Below, piece after piece: positions 17,191-26,796 of a stretch of 64,000 nucleotides of DNA. The stretch is taken from assembly GCA_003513765.1 (NCBI GenBank), contig DONT01000004.1, forward strand, positions 298,377 to 362,376. The letters are read 5' to 3'. The position numbers were made by a program, and so were the translations under genes. Below the pieces are notes generated by a model. That model ran no database searches, had not been told where the DNA came from, and saw only the letters and a list, made by a program, of their open reading frames with translations. Origin of the DNA: Jeotgalicoccus sp. GTDB lineage: Bacteria > Bacillota > Bacilli > Staphylococcales > Salinicoccaceae. How positions within the stretch are numbered: position 1 is the first letter of the stretch; every line of letters begins with the position of its first letter.

Positions 17191-18474
17191 GTGACAGGAA
17201 TTTTAGCATTTATAGTCGTTTTCGGACTGCTTGTTACCGTACACGAATTCGGGCATATGTTCTTCGCAAAACGCGCTGGCATTATGTGTCCGGAGTTTGC
17301 CATCGGTATGGGTCCGAAAATCTTTTCATATAAATACAATGATACGCAGTATACAGTGCGTCTTCTGCCAATCGGCGGATACGTGCGGATGGCGTCAAAA
17401 GATATGGAAGTCAATCCGCTGAATGCCGGTATGCGTATCAATATTAAGTTAAACGACAACGATGAAATTACACATATCTTATTAGATGATAAACATAATT
17501 TCCAGCACGTCGAAGAAATCGAAGTTGTGGAGAGCGACATCGCAGAAGCGATGTACATCAAAGGTTTAAAACTGAACGATAACAGCGAAGTGACGTATCA
17601 CTTCAGCTCAGAGTGTTACTTCGTAGAAAACTCCGAGCTTGAACGAATTGCACCGCTGTCGGGAAGATTTGAAACGAAAAGTGTATGGGCGCGTTTCATA
17701 ACGCTGTTTGCCGGTCCCTTATTCAATTTCCTGCTTGCATTCGTACTGTTTACCATTCTGTTTTATATACAAGGTAAACCGGTGGATGAACCGATTGTCG
17801 GTACGGTTGTAGAAGATACGCCGGCAGCAGATATTGACCTTGAAGCAGGCGACCGTATTCAGTCAATTGACGGAACATCAGTCGACAGCTGGGCACATAT
17901 GACACAGCTGATTCAAGAAGGCGAAGGCAGCCCGCAGGAACTCGTTATTGAGTCAGGGGGAGACACTCATACAGAAACGCTTGTACCTGCTGTTGAAACA
18001 ACAGAGCTGCCGGACGGCACAGAGCAGAAACGTCTGATTATCGGTGTCGGCAGAGATTTTGAAAATGGCATTATCGCACCGGTATGGTGGGGAATTCAGG
18101 AAACGGTCTCCAGTATGTCATTAATATTTGAACTCGTTGTTAATATGATCGGGACGATTTTCGCAGGCACATTCAGTTTTGATATGCTGAACGGACCGGT
18201 CGGTATTTATAAAGTGACGGAATCCGTTGCTTCACAGGGTATTTTAGTACTGATGAACTTCACTGCACTGCTCAGTGTGAATTTAGGTATAATGAACTTG
18301 CTGCCGATTCCGGCACTCGACGGAGGAAGAATTTTATTCGTTTTATACGAGGGAATCTTCAGGCGTCCATTAAACCGCAAAGTAGAATTAAACATACAAT
18401 TAATCGGCGTATTATTCGTCCTGGTTATTATGGTGCTTGTCACCTGGAACGATATTAAAACATTTTTCTTATAG
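17191..18474 (+). CDS. rseP: Site-2 intramembrane zinc metalloprotease RseP (RasP)
   Basis: RseP/RasP cleaves transmembrane substrates such as anti-sigma factors and leftover signal peptides within the membrane. The zinc motif HEFGH lies at residues 18-22 in the first membrane segment, and the third ligand is in NLLPIPALDGGRI near the C-terminus. A PDZ domain occupies about residues 185-270. At 427 residues it is typical of staphylococci. It begins with GTG 17191 behind AGGTGA, five bases after dxr. It sits between dxr and proS, as in Bacillus. Confidence 0.95.
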   Translation: MTGILAFIVVFGLLVTVHEFGHMFFAKRAGIMCPEFAIGMGPKIFSYKYNDTQYTVRLLPIGGYVRMASKDMEVNPLNAGMRINIKLNDNDEITHILLDDKHNFQHVEEIEVVESDIAEAMYIKGLKLNDNSEVTYHFSSECYFVENSELERIAPLSGRFETKSVWARFITLFAGPLFNFLLAFVLFTILFYIQGKPVDEPIVGTVVEDTPAADIDLEAGDRIQSIDGTSVDSWAHMTQLIQEGEGSPQELVIESGGDTHTETLVPAVETTELPDGTEQKRLIIGVGRDFENGIIAPVWWGIQETVSSMSLIFELVVNMIGTIFAGTFSFDMLNGPVGIYKVTESVASQGILVLMNFTALLSVNLGIMNLLPIPALDGGRILFVLYEGIFRRPLNRKVELNIQLIGVLFVLVIMVLVTWNDIKTFFL

Positions 18475-18486
18475 GAGTGAAACAGT

Positions 18487-20181
18487 ATGAGGCAATCACA
18501 AATGTTTATCCCTACACTTAGGGAGACACCAACAGAAGCCGAAAGTTTAAGTCACCGTCTGATGCTTAAATCGGGCATGATTAAACAGCTCGCACGCGGT
18601 ATTTACGCATACCTGCCAATTACACAGCTGGTACTGAACAATATCCAGAATATTGTACGCGAGGAAATGATGAATATCGGCGGTGCCGAAGTGCACCTTC
18701 CAGTTCTTCATCCGCGTGAATTATGGGAAGAATCAGGCAGATGGCAGGCTTACGGCAAAGAGCTGATGAGAGTCAGCGACCGTCACGACAGAGAGTTCGC
18801 ACTTGGACCGACGCATGAGGAAGTTATTACTGCACTTGTCCGCGATGAACTGAAAAGCTATAAAAAACTGCCGTTGACCTTATTCCAGATTCAAACAAAA
18901 TTCCGCGATGAGTTAAGACCGCGCTTTGGTCTTTTGCGCGGACGTGAGTTTATAATGAAAGACGCATACTCTTTCCATATCGACGAGGAATCACTCGATA
19001 AAACATACAGAGATATGTACGATGCATACAGCCGTATCTTTACGAGACTGGACCTGAATTTTAGAGCTGTTGAAGCAGACGGCGGTTCTATCGGCGGCAG
19101 CCATACACATGAATTTATGGCACTTGCTGATATCGGTGAAGATACGATCGTTTATACAGATGAAAGCAGCTATGCTGCAAACATTGAAAAAGCTGAATGT
19201 ACAGCTCCCGCTGAAAACAGCATTGAAGAAATGAAAGAAACTGAAAAAATTGCAACACCTGACATTGCTACAGTTAAAGAACTTGCTGAATTCTTAAATA
19301 CAGATTTAACGTTAACGACTAAAACGATGGTTGTTAAAACTGATGACGGACTGAAAATGGTTGTTATCCGAGGAGATCAGGAATTAAATGACATTAAAGT
19401 AAAAGCATACTTTAACTCAGAAATTATCGAAATGGCAGAAGATGCTGAAATCACAGCTGAATTGAATGCTTCACCAGGCTCACTTGGTCCTGTCGAGTCC
19501 TCAATTCCGGTTTATCTTGATTACCAGGTGGCGGCGATGAGAAATTATCCTGTCGGTGCCAACGAAACAGGCTATCACATTTTAAATGTGAACCACGAAC
19601 GTGACTTTGAAGCAGCAGGTACCGGGGACTTCAGATTCATCAACGAAGGTGAAATGGTTGCTGACGGTTCAGGCCAGGCGAAATTTATGCGCGGCATTGA
19701 AGTTGGTCAGGTATTTAAACTGGGCACTAAATATTCAGAGTCGATGAACTTTAATGTTCTGGATCAGAATGGCCGTGCAAAACCTGTATTAATGGGCTGC
19801 TACGGTATCGGAATTTCACGTGTACTGTCGGCAATTGTCGAAAGTCACCACGATGATAAAGGTATCTTCTGGCCTAAATCAGTTACACCTTTTGATATTC
19901 ACATTATTACTGCGAATACGAAAGATGAGACGATTACAAATACTGCATCGGAATTATACGATATTTTATCGAAGAAATCCCGAGTGCTCTACGATGACCG
20001 CAACGAACGTGCAGGTGTTAAATTCGCCGATTCAGAATTAATCGGACTGCCTGTAAGAATTGTCGTCGGACGCGGCGCGAAAGACGGCATTGTAGAAGTG
20101 AAAGGCCGTCTGGAAGAAGAATCAACAGAAGTACAGATTACAGACTTAACATCATATCTTGCAGACAATGACTACGCGTAA
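18487..20181 (+). CDS. proS: Prolyl-tRNA synthetase
   Basis: Class II synthetase that charges tRNA-Pro. Motif 1 and 2 regions are evident in the N-terminal catalytic core (LARGIYAYLP, LGPTHEEV, FRDELRPRFGLLRGREF). A YbaK-like editing insertion covers about residues 230-400 and removes Ala-tRNA-Pro. The anticodon-binding domain is C-terminal (RVLYDDRNERAGVKFADSELIG). It has 564 residues, the bacterial long form. AGGAGTG precedes the ATG. It ends inside a terminator hairpin that includes the stop codon. Confidence 0.96.
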   Translation: MRQSQMFIPTLRETPTEAESLSHRLMLKSGMIKQLARGIYAYLPITQLVLNNIQNIVREEMMNIGGAEVHLPVLHPRELWEESGRWQAYGKELMRVSDRHDREFALGPTHEEVITALVRDELKSYKKLPLTLFQIQTKFRDELRPRFGLLRGREFIMKDAYSFHIDEESLDKTYRDMYDAYSRIFTRLDLNFRAVEADGGSIGGSHTHEFMALADIGEDTIVYTDESSYAANIEKAECTAPAENSIEEMKETEKIATPDIATVKELAEFLNTDLTLTTKTMVVKTDDGLKMVVIRGDQELNDIKVKAYFNSEIIEMAEDAEITAELNASPGSLGPVESSIPVYLDYQVAAMRNYPVGANETGYHILNVNHERDFEAAGTGDFRFINEGEMVADGSGQAKFMRGIEVGQVFKLGTKYSESMNFNVLDQNGRAKPVLMGCYGIGISRVLSAIVESHHDDKGIFWPKSVTPFDIHIITANTKDETITNTASELYDILSKKSRVLYDDRNERAGVKFADSELIGLPVRIVVGRGAKDGIVEVKGRLEEESTEVQITDLTSYLADNDYA

Positions 20182-20202
20182 ATCTTAGATTTACGCGTTT
20201 TT
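20174..20202 (+). terminator. Intrinsic terminator of proS
   Basis: An 11-bp perfect stem (20174-20184 with 20188-20198) around a three-base loop, then T to 20202. The stem contains the proS stop codon. The sequence AAGGAG follows immediately, leaving no obvious room for a promoter before polC. Confidence 0.85.
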
Positions 20203-20223
20203 CTAAGGAGACCGGTGCAGGGT

Positions 20224-20253
20224 ATGGAATTTTTAACTGGGAGTGTTTTCTAA
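20224..20253 (+). CDS. Candidate nine-codon leader peptide ahead of polC
   Basis: An ATG at 20224 opens nine codons (MEFLTGSVF) and stops with TAA at 20251-20253, directly touching the TTG start of polC. AAGGAG at 20205-20210 lies 13 bases before the ATG, a little far. The exact abutment suggests translational coupling or regulation of PolC synthesis. It may also be chance; no homology can be judged for a peptide this small. Confidence 0.3.
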   Translation: MEFLTGSVF

Positions 20254-23200
20254 TTGGAAAGCCACGATAAATTAAAGATTTTACTTGAACAGGCAAATAT
20301 TACTCAAAATAACTATTTGGAAAATGCCGAGCTGTCGCGTGTTGTTGTCGATGACAAGAACAGAATCTGGCAATTCCATCTGACTACAGACCGTATTATA
20401 CCAAGTGCGCTGTATCAAATGATGAGTACTAATATAAATAAAGCATTTAAAGACATTGCTAAAACAGAACTGATTATGGCCGAGGGTAAATTTGATGAAC
20501 AGCTCGTTCTGGATTATTTTATGACGGCCGTAAACAGTCTGTCGATCAATGACAATATAAAGCACCAGCTCGAACGCACTGATAAAAAGCTGAAAGAAGG
20601 CGTGCTTTATATTGCAGTTAAAAATGCGATTGAACAGTCGCATTTCAACAAGCATATCAACGGCAATCTGTTAAATGCGTATAAATACTTCGGTATCCAT
20701 TTAAACGGTCTTGAAGTAATTATTGATGATGAACTGCAGTCATCGCGTTCAGAAGCTCTGGAGAAAAGTATCAGCGATGAAAGAGAAGCGCTCATTACTC
20801 AGTTTATTTCCGATAAGGAAAAAATGGACGAACAGATGGAGCGTCAGGGCAATGTACCGAAACAAATCGGCAAGCCGCAGAACTTCGATGGTGTCCGTCC
20901 GCTCGAAAATATTTTTGATGAAGAATACAGCGTAAAAATCGAAGGACACATTTTCTCTAAGGAAGTGCGTGATCTTCGAAGCGGCCGTAAAATTCTGCAG
21001 CTGAAATTAACGGATTATACTGATTCAATTATGGCAAAAATGTTTTCACGCCACGGTAAAAACGATGATGAAGTATTTGAAGTGCTGGAAGCAGGCGACT
21101 GGGTAATTATTGAAGGCCGCGTGGAATACGATGAGTTTACGAAGGATATGGTCTTAAATATCCGTAACTTAACAGCGGTCAATAAAAAACCTAAACGCGA
21201 TAATGCAGACAAGAAACGTGTTGAGCTTCATCTGCATTCGGCGATGAGTCAGATGGACGGCATGACGAGTGTGACAGAATATATTAAGCGTGCGAAACAG
21301 TACGGGCATTCAGCACTCGCTATTACGGATCACAATAACGTACAGGCATTTCCGGAGGCATTTAACGCGACAAGAGGCGATGATGATTTTAAAATGATTT
21401 TCGGCATGGAAGGCCTGCTCGTCGATGACGGTGCACCAATTGCCTACCGTCCGCAGGATTATTCATTGGAAGATCATGAATTCGTCGTCTTTGACGTTGA
21501 GACGACAGGTCTGTCATCTAAATATGATTCAATTATTGAGCTCGCCGGTGTTAAAGTGAAAAACGGTGAAGTTATCGATAAATTTGAACGCTTCAGCAAT
21601 CCGGGAGAGAAGCTTTCGGAACTGATTAAAGAATTGACGGGAATTACTGACGATATGCTCATCGGCGCCCCTGACATCAGTGATGTGATCAGAGATTTTA
21701 AAGAGTGGGTCGGGGATGCCATCTTTGTCGCACATAATGCGAGCTTTGATATGGGCTTTATCGATGAAGCGTATGAAAAAGAAGGCTTCGGCAAGTCGAC
21801 TAACGGCGTTATCGATACGCTTGAACTGTCACGCACGATTAACACAAGCATGAAAAAGCACGGCCTGAATATTCTTGCGAAGAAGTACAATGTTGACTTA
21901 ACCCAGCATCACCGCGCGATTTACGATGCTGAAGCAACTGCCTATATATTCATTAAGATGATGGCACAGCTGAAGGCGGACTACGGTATTACAAATCATA
22001 AAGACATTAATAAGAGTCTGGCAAACAGCGACTCGTACAAACGGGCGATGCCGACACACATTTCGATATTAGTGCAGAACAATACAGGTTTAAAAAACTT
22101 ATTTAAAATTGTGAGTCTGTCATTGACCGACCACTTTTATAAATCTGCGCGTATTAAACGCCAGGTGCTTGAAGAACACCGGGAAGGACTGCTAATCGGC
22201 AGCGCCTGCGATAACGGTGAAGTATTTACTGCAATGATGCAGAAGTCATATGAAGAAGCGAAGAAAAAAGCGCATTTCTACGACTACCTGGAAGTCTTCC
22301 CGAAACCGCTGTACCAGCGGCTGTTAGACAGAGAAGTGGTACGCGATGAAGCAACGCTTGAGGAAATTATTGAAAATATTATTAAACTCGGCAAAGAATT
22401 GGACAAAACAGTTGTGGCAACAGGCAACGTGCATTATCTGGAAGAGTCCGATAAGCTGTCCCGTGATATTTTAGTCAGAGCGAATCCGGGGAATCCGCTG
22501 TCACGCGGCAACTTGCCGGAAGCTCATTTTCGTTCAACTGAGGAAATGCTCGAGCTGTTCGATTTTCTGGATGAGGAGACAGCATTTGAAATTGTCGTCT
22601 CGAACACGCAGAAAATTGCTAATATGATCGGGAACGTTGAAGTTATTAAAAAGGATTTATATCCGCCGGCAATTGACGGAGCAGAAGAAGAAATCAGAGA
22701 GATGAGTTACAATAACGCAAAAGCACTTTACGGTGAAGATGTGCCGCAGATTGTCGTCGACCGGCTCGAAAAAGAACTTGAGAGTATTATCGGCAACGGC
22801 TTTGCTGTAATTTACCTGATATCCCACAAGCTCGTTAAACGCTCGCTTGATGACGGCTATCTCGTAGGCTCAAGGGGTTCTGTCGGTTCAAGTCTTGTCG
22901 CAACGATGACTGAAATTACCGAAGTTAACCCGCTGCCGCCGCATTACGTCTGTCCGGAATGTAAAGAGTCAGAGTTCTTTACTGACGGTTCGGTATCGAG
23001 CGGTTACGATTTACCCGACAAAAAATGCAGTAAATGTAATGTAGATTTAATTAAAGAAGGACAGGATATCCCGTTTGAAACATTCCTCGGCTTTAAAGGG
23101 GATAAAGTACCGGATATCGATTTAAACTTCAGCGGTGTGTATCAGTCTAAAGCGCACCAGTACACGAAGGATCTGTTCGGCACGGATTACGTTTACAAAG

Positions 23201-24537
23201 CCGGAACAATCGGAACTGTTGCCGAGAAAACAGCATTCGGTTACGTTAAAGGTTATTTAAACGATAACGGTCTGCACAAACGGGGCGCGGAAATTGACCG
23301 TCTTGTACTTGGGTGCAGCGGTGTTAAACGTACAACAGGTCAGCATCCGGGCGGTATTATCGTTGTCCCGGACGACATGGATATATACGACTTCTCGCCG
23401 ATTCAATATCCGGCGGATGATGTTGAAGCTGAATGGAAGACGACGCATTTCGACTTCCACTCAATAGACAGTAACTTATTAAAACTGGACATACTCGGTC
23501 ACGATGACCCGACGATGATCCGCATGCTGCAGGATCTGTCAGGCATTGATCCGACTACAGTACCGACAGATGATAAGGAAACGATGAAATTGTTCAGCGG
23601 CCCTGAATCATTAGGAGTCACACCGGATCAGATTTTATGTAAGACAGGAACGCTCGGCATTCCTGAGTTTGGGACAGGTTTCGTGCGTCAGATGCTGGAA
23701 GATACAAGACCGTCGACCTTCAGTGAACTCGTACAGATTTCAGGACTGTCCCACGGTACAGACGTCTGGCTCGGCAACGCACAGGACTTAATCCGCAAGG
23801 GTACATGTGATCTGTCGAACGTTATCGGCTGTCGTGACGACATCATGGTAACGCTGATGTATAAGGGACTTGAACCGAGTGTTGCGTTTAACATTATGGA
23901 AAAAGTGCGTAAGGGTAAAGGTTTAACAGAAGAACACGAGCAGGCAATGAAAGATAACGGCGTTGAGAAGTGGTACATCGACTCATGTAAGAAAATTAAA
24001 TACATGTTCCCGAAAGCCCATGCCGCTGCTTACGTGCTGAACTCAGTAAGAATTGCGTACTTTAAAGTGCATCACCCGCTGTTTTACTATGCGAGCTACT
24101 TTACAGTCCGTGCAACAGATTTTGATCTCTTAACGATGGTCAAAGATAAAGATACAATCCGTCACCGCGTTAACGAACTGAACCAGAACTTCCAGGAACT
24201 GTCGAAGAAAGAAAAAGATACACTCGTCGTTCTTGAACTCGTTAATGAAATGGCACAGCGCGGGTTTAAAATGCAGCCTGTCAGCATAGACAAGTCGGAC
24301 GCGTTCGATTTCATTATTGAAGGCGACACGCTGATTCCGCCATTTATTTCAGTGCCGGGCCTTGGCGCCTCTGTTGCTAAACGGGTTGTGGAAACTCGTC
24401 GTGACGAGGGCTTTATCTCCAAAGAAGATTTAAATAAGAAAGCCGGCGTATCACAGAAACTGATCGACTACTTAACTGAACTTGGCAGTCTCGATCATTT
24501 ACCGGACAAAGCTCAGCTGTCAATCTTTGACATTTAG
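20254..24537 (+). CDS. polC: DNA polymerase III alpha subunit, PolC type
   Basis: PolC is the main replicative polymerase of low-GC Gram-positives. Domains in order: an N-terminal region, an OB fold (about 230-320), a PHP domain (LHLHSAMSQMDG near 323) interrupted by a DnaQ-like 3'-5' exonuclease (DVETTGLS near 414), a zinc module (CPECKES, CSKCN near 900-935), and the palm with DKVPDIDLNFSG near 949. The C-terminus ends with the beta-clamp motif QLSIF. It has 1427 residues, the usual length. It starts with TTG 20254 behind GGGAG; no in-frame ATG lies nearby. Confidence 0.97.
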   Translation: MESHDKLKILLEQANITQNNYLENAELSRVVVDDKNRIWQFHLTTDRIIPSALYQMMSTNINKAFKDIAKTELIMAEGKFDEQLVLDYFMTAVNSLSINDNIKHQLERTDKKLKEGVLYIAVKNAIEQSHFNKHINGNLLNAYKYFGIHLNGLEVIIDDELQSSRSEALEKSISDEREALITQFISDKEKMDEQMERQGNVPKQIGKPQNFDGVRPLENIFDEEYSVKIEGHIFSKEVRDLRSGRKILQLKLTDYTDSIMAKMFSRHGKNDDEVFEVLEAGDWVIIEGRVEYDEFTKDMVLNIRNLTAVNKKPKRDNADKKRVELHLHSAMSQMDGMTSVTEYIKRAKQYGHSALAITDHNNVQAFPEAFNATRGDDDFKMIFGMEGLLVDDGAPIAYRPQDYSLEDHEFVVFDVETTGLSSKYDSIIELAGVKVKNGEVIDKFERFSNPGEKLSELIKELTGITDDMLIGAPDISDVIRDFKEWVGDAIFVAHNASFDMGFIDEAYEKEGFGKSTNGVIDTLELSRTINTSMKKHGLNILAKKYNVDLTQHHRAIYDAEATAYIFIKMMAQLKADYGITNHKDINKSLANSDSYKRAMPTHISILVQNNTGLKNLFKIVSLSLTDHFYKSARIKRQVLEEHREGLLIGSACDNGEVFTAMMQKSYEEAKKKAHFYDYLEVFPKPLYQRLLDREVVRDEATLEEIIENIIKLGKELDKTVVATGNVHYLEESDKLSRDILVRANPGNPLSRGNLPEAHFRSTEEMLELFDFLDEETAFEIVVSNTQKIANMIGNVEVIKKDLYPPAIDGAEEEIREMSYNNAKALYGEDVPQIVVDRLEKELESIIGNGFAVIYLISHKLVKRSLDDGYLVGSRGSVGSSLVATMTEITEVNPLPPHYVCPECKESEFFTDGSVSSGYDLPDKKCSKCNVDLIKEGQDIPFETFLGFKGDKVPDIDLNFSGVYQSKAHQYTKDLFGTDYVYKAGTIGTVAEKTAFGYVKGYLNDNGLHKRGAEIDRLVLGCSGVKRTTGQHPGGIIVVPDDMDIYDFSPIQYPADDVEAEWKTTHFDFHSIDSNLLKLDILGHDDPTMIRMLQDLSGIDPTTVPTDDKETMKLFSGPESLGVTPDQILCKTGTLGIPEFGTGFVRQMLEDTRPSTFSELVQISGLSHGTDVWLGNAQDLIRKGTCDLSNVIGCRDDIMVTLMYKGLEPSVAFNIMEKVRKGKGLTEEHEQAMKDNGVEKWYIDSCKKIKYMFPKAHAAAYVLNSVRIAYFKVHHPLFYYASYFTVRATDFDLLTMVKDKDTIRHRVNELNQNFQELSKKEKDTLVVLELVNEMAQRGFKMQPVSIDKSDAFDFIIEGDTLIPPFISVPGLGASVAKRVVETRRDEGFISKEDLNKKAGVSQKLIDYLTELGSLDHLPDKAQLSIFDI

Positions 24538-24542
24538 CATTG

Positions 24543-24571
24543 TTGCACGCCCTCGGCGCCTATGGTATAAT
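24543..24571 (+). promoter_or_regulatory. Strong promoter of the rimP-nusA-infB operon
   Basis: TTGCAC (24543-24548), a 17-base spacer, then TATAAT (24566-24571) preceded by TGG, an extended -10. It begins three bases after the polC stop codon. Confidence 0.85.
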
Positions 24572-24600
24572 ATTAGTGAATAAAAATACTCAGTCTGCAG

Positions 24601-24629
24601 GAGAAGAACGGGTTTGCCCCGTTCTTCTC
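24601..24629 (+). promoter_or_regulatory. Leader hairpin upstream of rimP, possible attenuator
   Basis: A 12-bp perfect stem (24601-24612 with 24618-24629) with a five-base loop lies in the leader about 30 bases after the predicted transcription start. TTAGTTTT follows, a weak T-run. It could be a partial terminator or a NusA-responsive element controlling nusA expression; that role is inference. Confidence 0.5.
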
Positions 24630-24654
24630 TTAGTTTTGAAAGGGGGACTTTGAC

Positions 24655-25122
24655 ATGAATCCAACAGAACAAAAAGTATTTACTCATGTCGAGCCAATTG
24701 CCAAAGACAACGATTTAAAACTGGTTGAAGTTAACTACGTTAAAGAAGGACCGGACTTTTTCCTGCGTATTTTCCTGGATAAAAAAGGTGGTATTACACT
24801 CGACGATTGTGCAGCATTTTCAGAAATAATCAGTGCTGAACTTGACGAGTTGAATATTGTCGAAGGCGCGTACTACTTAGATGTGTCATCTCCCGGAGCA
24901 GAACGTCCGATAAAGGATGAAGAAGATCTGGAACTCACACTGAACAAAGGCATTTACGTTAAGACGTATCAGCAAATTGACGGTGAAAAAGAGTGGACAG
25001 GTGTACTGGCTGCTTACGATGAAAATTCTGTAACGATTGATTACAAAGTGAAAACCCGTAAAAAAACAATTACAGTGGAACGTGAAAAAATAGCAACAAT
25101 AAGAAAAGCCGTCTTATTTTAG
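24655..25122 (+). CDS. rimP: Ribosome maturation factor RimP
   Basis: RimP assists early 30S assembly. The two-domain sequence has the family landmarks ERPIKDEED-like (SSPGAERPIKDEEDL near residue 82), the LRIFLDKKGGITLDDCA segment, and a C-terminal SH3-like domain (TGVLAAYDENSVTIDY). It has 155 residues. AAAGGGGG precedes the ATG. It opens the rimP-nusA-rnpM-rplGA-infB-rbfA operon, conserved across firmicutes. Confidence 0.95.
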   Translation: MNPTEQKVFTHVEPIAKDNDLKLVEVNYVKEGPDFFLRIFLDKKGGITLDDCAAFSEIISAELDELNIVEGAYYLDVSSPGAERPIKDEEDLELTLNKGIYVKTYQQIDGEKEWTGVLAAYDENSVTIDYKVKTRKKTITVEREKIATIRKAVLF

Positions 25123-25138
25123 AATGGAGGAAAATTGA

Positions 25139-26194
25139 GTGAATCAGGAACTAATTAATGCAGTGGAATTTATTCATAAAGAGAAAAATATTCCGATGGA
25201 AGTGCTTGTGGACGCAATTGAAGCAGCGCTGATTACTGCATATAAGAAAAACTATACAGATCATAAAAACGTATCGATTGATTTAAATATGGAGACGGGT
25301 GCTTACCGTGTTGTTTCACGTAAAGATGTCGTGGCTGAAGTCGAAGATCCGACTGCAGAAATCGATCTGTTAACAGCACAGAACTATAACCCGGCTTATG
25401 AAATCGGCGATCCGTTTGATGAAGACGTGACACCGCAGGACTTCAACCGCGTAGGTGCGCAGGCTGCGAAGCAGGCTGTTATGCAGCGTATCCGCGATGC
25501 TGAGCGCGGTATTTTATACGATGAGTTTATCAGCAAAGAAGACGAAGTTCTGACAGGTCTTATCGACCGTGTAGATCACCGTTTTGTCTATGTTCAACTT
25601 GGTAAAACTGATGCAGTGCTTGCTGAATCGGAACGTATGCCGAATGAATCATATATTCCAAATGAACGTATTAAAGTATACGTCAACAAAGTTGAGCAGA
25701 CGACTAAAGGACCTCAGATTTTCGTGTCGAGAACACATCCGAATCTTTTGAAGCGTTTATTTGAAGAAGAAGTACCTGAAATTTTTGACGGTACTGTTGA
25801 AGTAATGAGCGTTGCACGTGAAGCGGGCGAACGTTCAAAAATCAGCGTTCACGCAAAAAATACTGATGTCGACGCTGTCGGTTCATGTGTCGGCGCAAGA
25901 GGTGCACGTGTCGAAGCGATCGTTGATGAGCTGAACGGTGAAAAAATTGATATCGTCCTGTGGGATGAAGATCCGAAAGTATTCGTTAAAAACGCACTCA
26001 GCCCGTCACAGGTAGTCAGCGTTAAAGTCGATGAGGATAATAAATCCACAGTTGTTGTTGTTCCTGACCACCAGTTGTCTTTAGCAATTGGTAAAAAAGG
26101 CCAGAATGCACGTCTTGCTGCAAAACTCACTGGCTGGAAGATCGATATTAAAAGCGAAACAGATGCTGCTGAGGCTGGCATCAGTAACGACTAG
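25139..26194 (+). CDS. nusA: Transcription termination/antitermination factor NusA
   Basis: NusA binds RNA polymerase and nascent RNA to tune pausing and termination. It has an N-terminal polymerase-binding domain (1-130), an S1 domain (about 135-200, GLIDRVDHRFVYVQLG) and tandem KH domains (DAVGSCVGARGARVEAI and VVVPDHQLSLAIGKKGQNA). At 351 residues it lacks the C-terminal acidic repeats of E. coli NusA, as normal in firmicutes. It starts with GTG 25139, with GGAGG just before. Confidence 0.97.
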   Translation: MNQELINAVEFIHKEKNIPMEVLVDAIEAALITAYKKNYTDHKNVSIDLNMETGAYRVVSRKDVVAEVEDPTAEIDLLTAQNYNPAYEIGDPFDEDVTPQDFNRVGAQAAKQAVMQRIRDAERGILYDEFISKEDEVLTGLIDRVDHRFVYVQLGKTDAVLAESERMPNESYIPNERIKVYVNKVEQTTKGPQIFVSRTHPNLLKRLFEEEVPEIFDGTVEVMSVAREAGERSKISVHAKNTDVDAVGSCVGARGARVEAIVDELNGEKIDIVLWDEDPKVFVKNALSPSQVVSVKVDEDNKSTVVVVPDHQLSLAIGKKGQNARLAAKLTGWKIDIKSETDAAEAGISND

Positions 26195-26204
26195 AGGTGA
26201 AGAA

Positions 26205-26489
26205 ATGGCCCGGAAAATTCCGATGCGCAAATGCATCCTGACGAATGAAATGCATCCAAAAGCAGATTTAATCCGCGTCGTTGTTACAAAAGAAGGCGAA
26301 GTGTCAGCTGATAGTACAGGCAAGAAAAATGGACGCGGCAGCTATGTCGTAAAAGATCTTGATAAAGTGAATCAGGCACGCGGCAAAAAGGTGCTGGAAA
26401 AAGTACTCGGTAAAACTGCTGAGGAACTGGACCCCGTTTACGATGAAATTATCCGTCTTATTTACAGAGAGGATATTCCAAAACGATGA
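26205..26489 (+). CDS. rnpM: RNase P modulator RnpM (YlxR family)
   Basis: YlxR-family proteins bind RNA; the Bacillus member has been described as a modulator of RNase P. The signature RKCILTNEM (usually RKCVVTGE) is near the N-terminus, and the GRGSYV motif follows. It is 94 residues from ATG 26205, chosen because GAGGTGAAG lies six bases upstream; the longer open frame from 26088 overlaps nusA and is not plausible. Its stop overlaps the next start (ATGA) by four bases. Confidence 0.9.
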   Translation: MARKIPMRKCILTNEMHPKADLIRVVVTKEGEVSADSTGKKNGRGSYVVKDLDKVNQARGKKVLEKVLGKTAEELDPVYDEIIRLIYREDIPKR

Positions 26490-26782
26490 ATGATAAAATT
26501 TTAAATTATATCGGACTTGCAACCGGTGCAGGAAAGACTGTTACCGGCGAAGAAAAAACTCTCGAGGCAATAAAAACCGGTAAAACAAAAGTTGTGTTAC
26601 TTGCGGCGAATGCGGGTAAAAGTACAGCTAAGAGAATTAAAGACAAATGTGCCACGTATGATGTCACAGTAATTGACAAGTACACAAACGAAGAGCTTTC
26701 ACAGGCGACCGGCACATATAACAGGGTCGTAATGGCAATTTCCGACAAGGGATTCGCCAGAAAGATAAAAGAGCTCCTATAG
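26486..26782 (+). CDS. rplGA: L7Ae-family kink-turn RNA-binding protein YlxQ
   Basis: A small L7Ae/L30e-fold protein that in Bacillus and Staphylococcus binds kink-turn RNA without being a core ribosomal protein. Family residues include IGLATGAGKTVTGEE at the N-terminus and VVLLAANAGKSTAKRIKDKC near the middle. It has 98 residues. It overlaps rnpM by four bases and lies 14 bases before infB, an operon position kept across firmicutes. Confidence 0.9.
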   Translation: MNDKILNYIGLATGAGKTVTGEEKTLEAIKTGKTKVVLLAANAGKSTAKRIKDKCATYDVTVIDKYTNEELSQATGTYNRVVMAISDKGFARKIKELL

Positions 26783-26796
26783 AAGGGATTGGTTCA

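Noticed and set aside
24655..24660. The hairpin before rimP as a T-box or other riboswitch.
   Set aside because: The leader is too short and shows no T-box sequence or known aptamer core.
26088..26204. N-terminal extension of RnpM into nusA.
   Set aside because: It overlaps the nusA KH domain coding region; the family starts at ATG 26205 with a good ribosome site.
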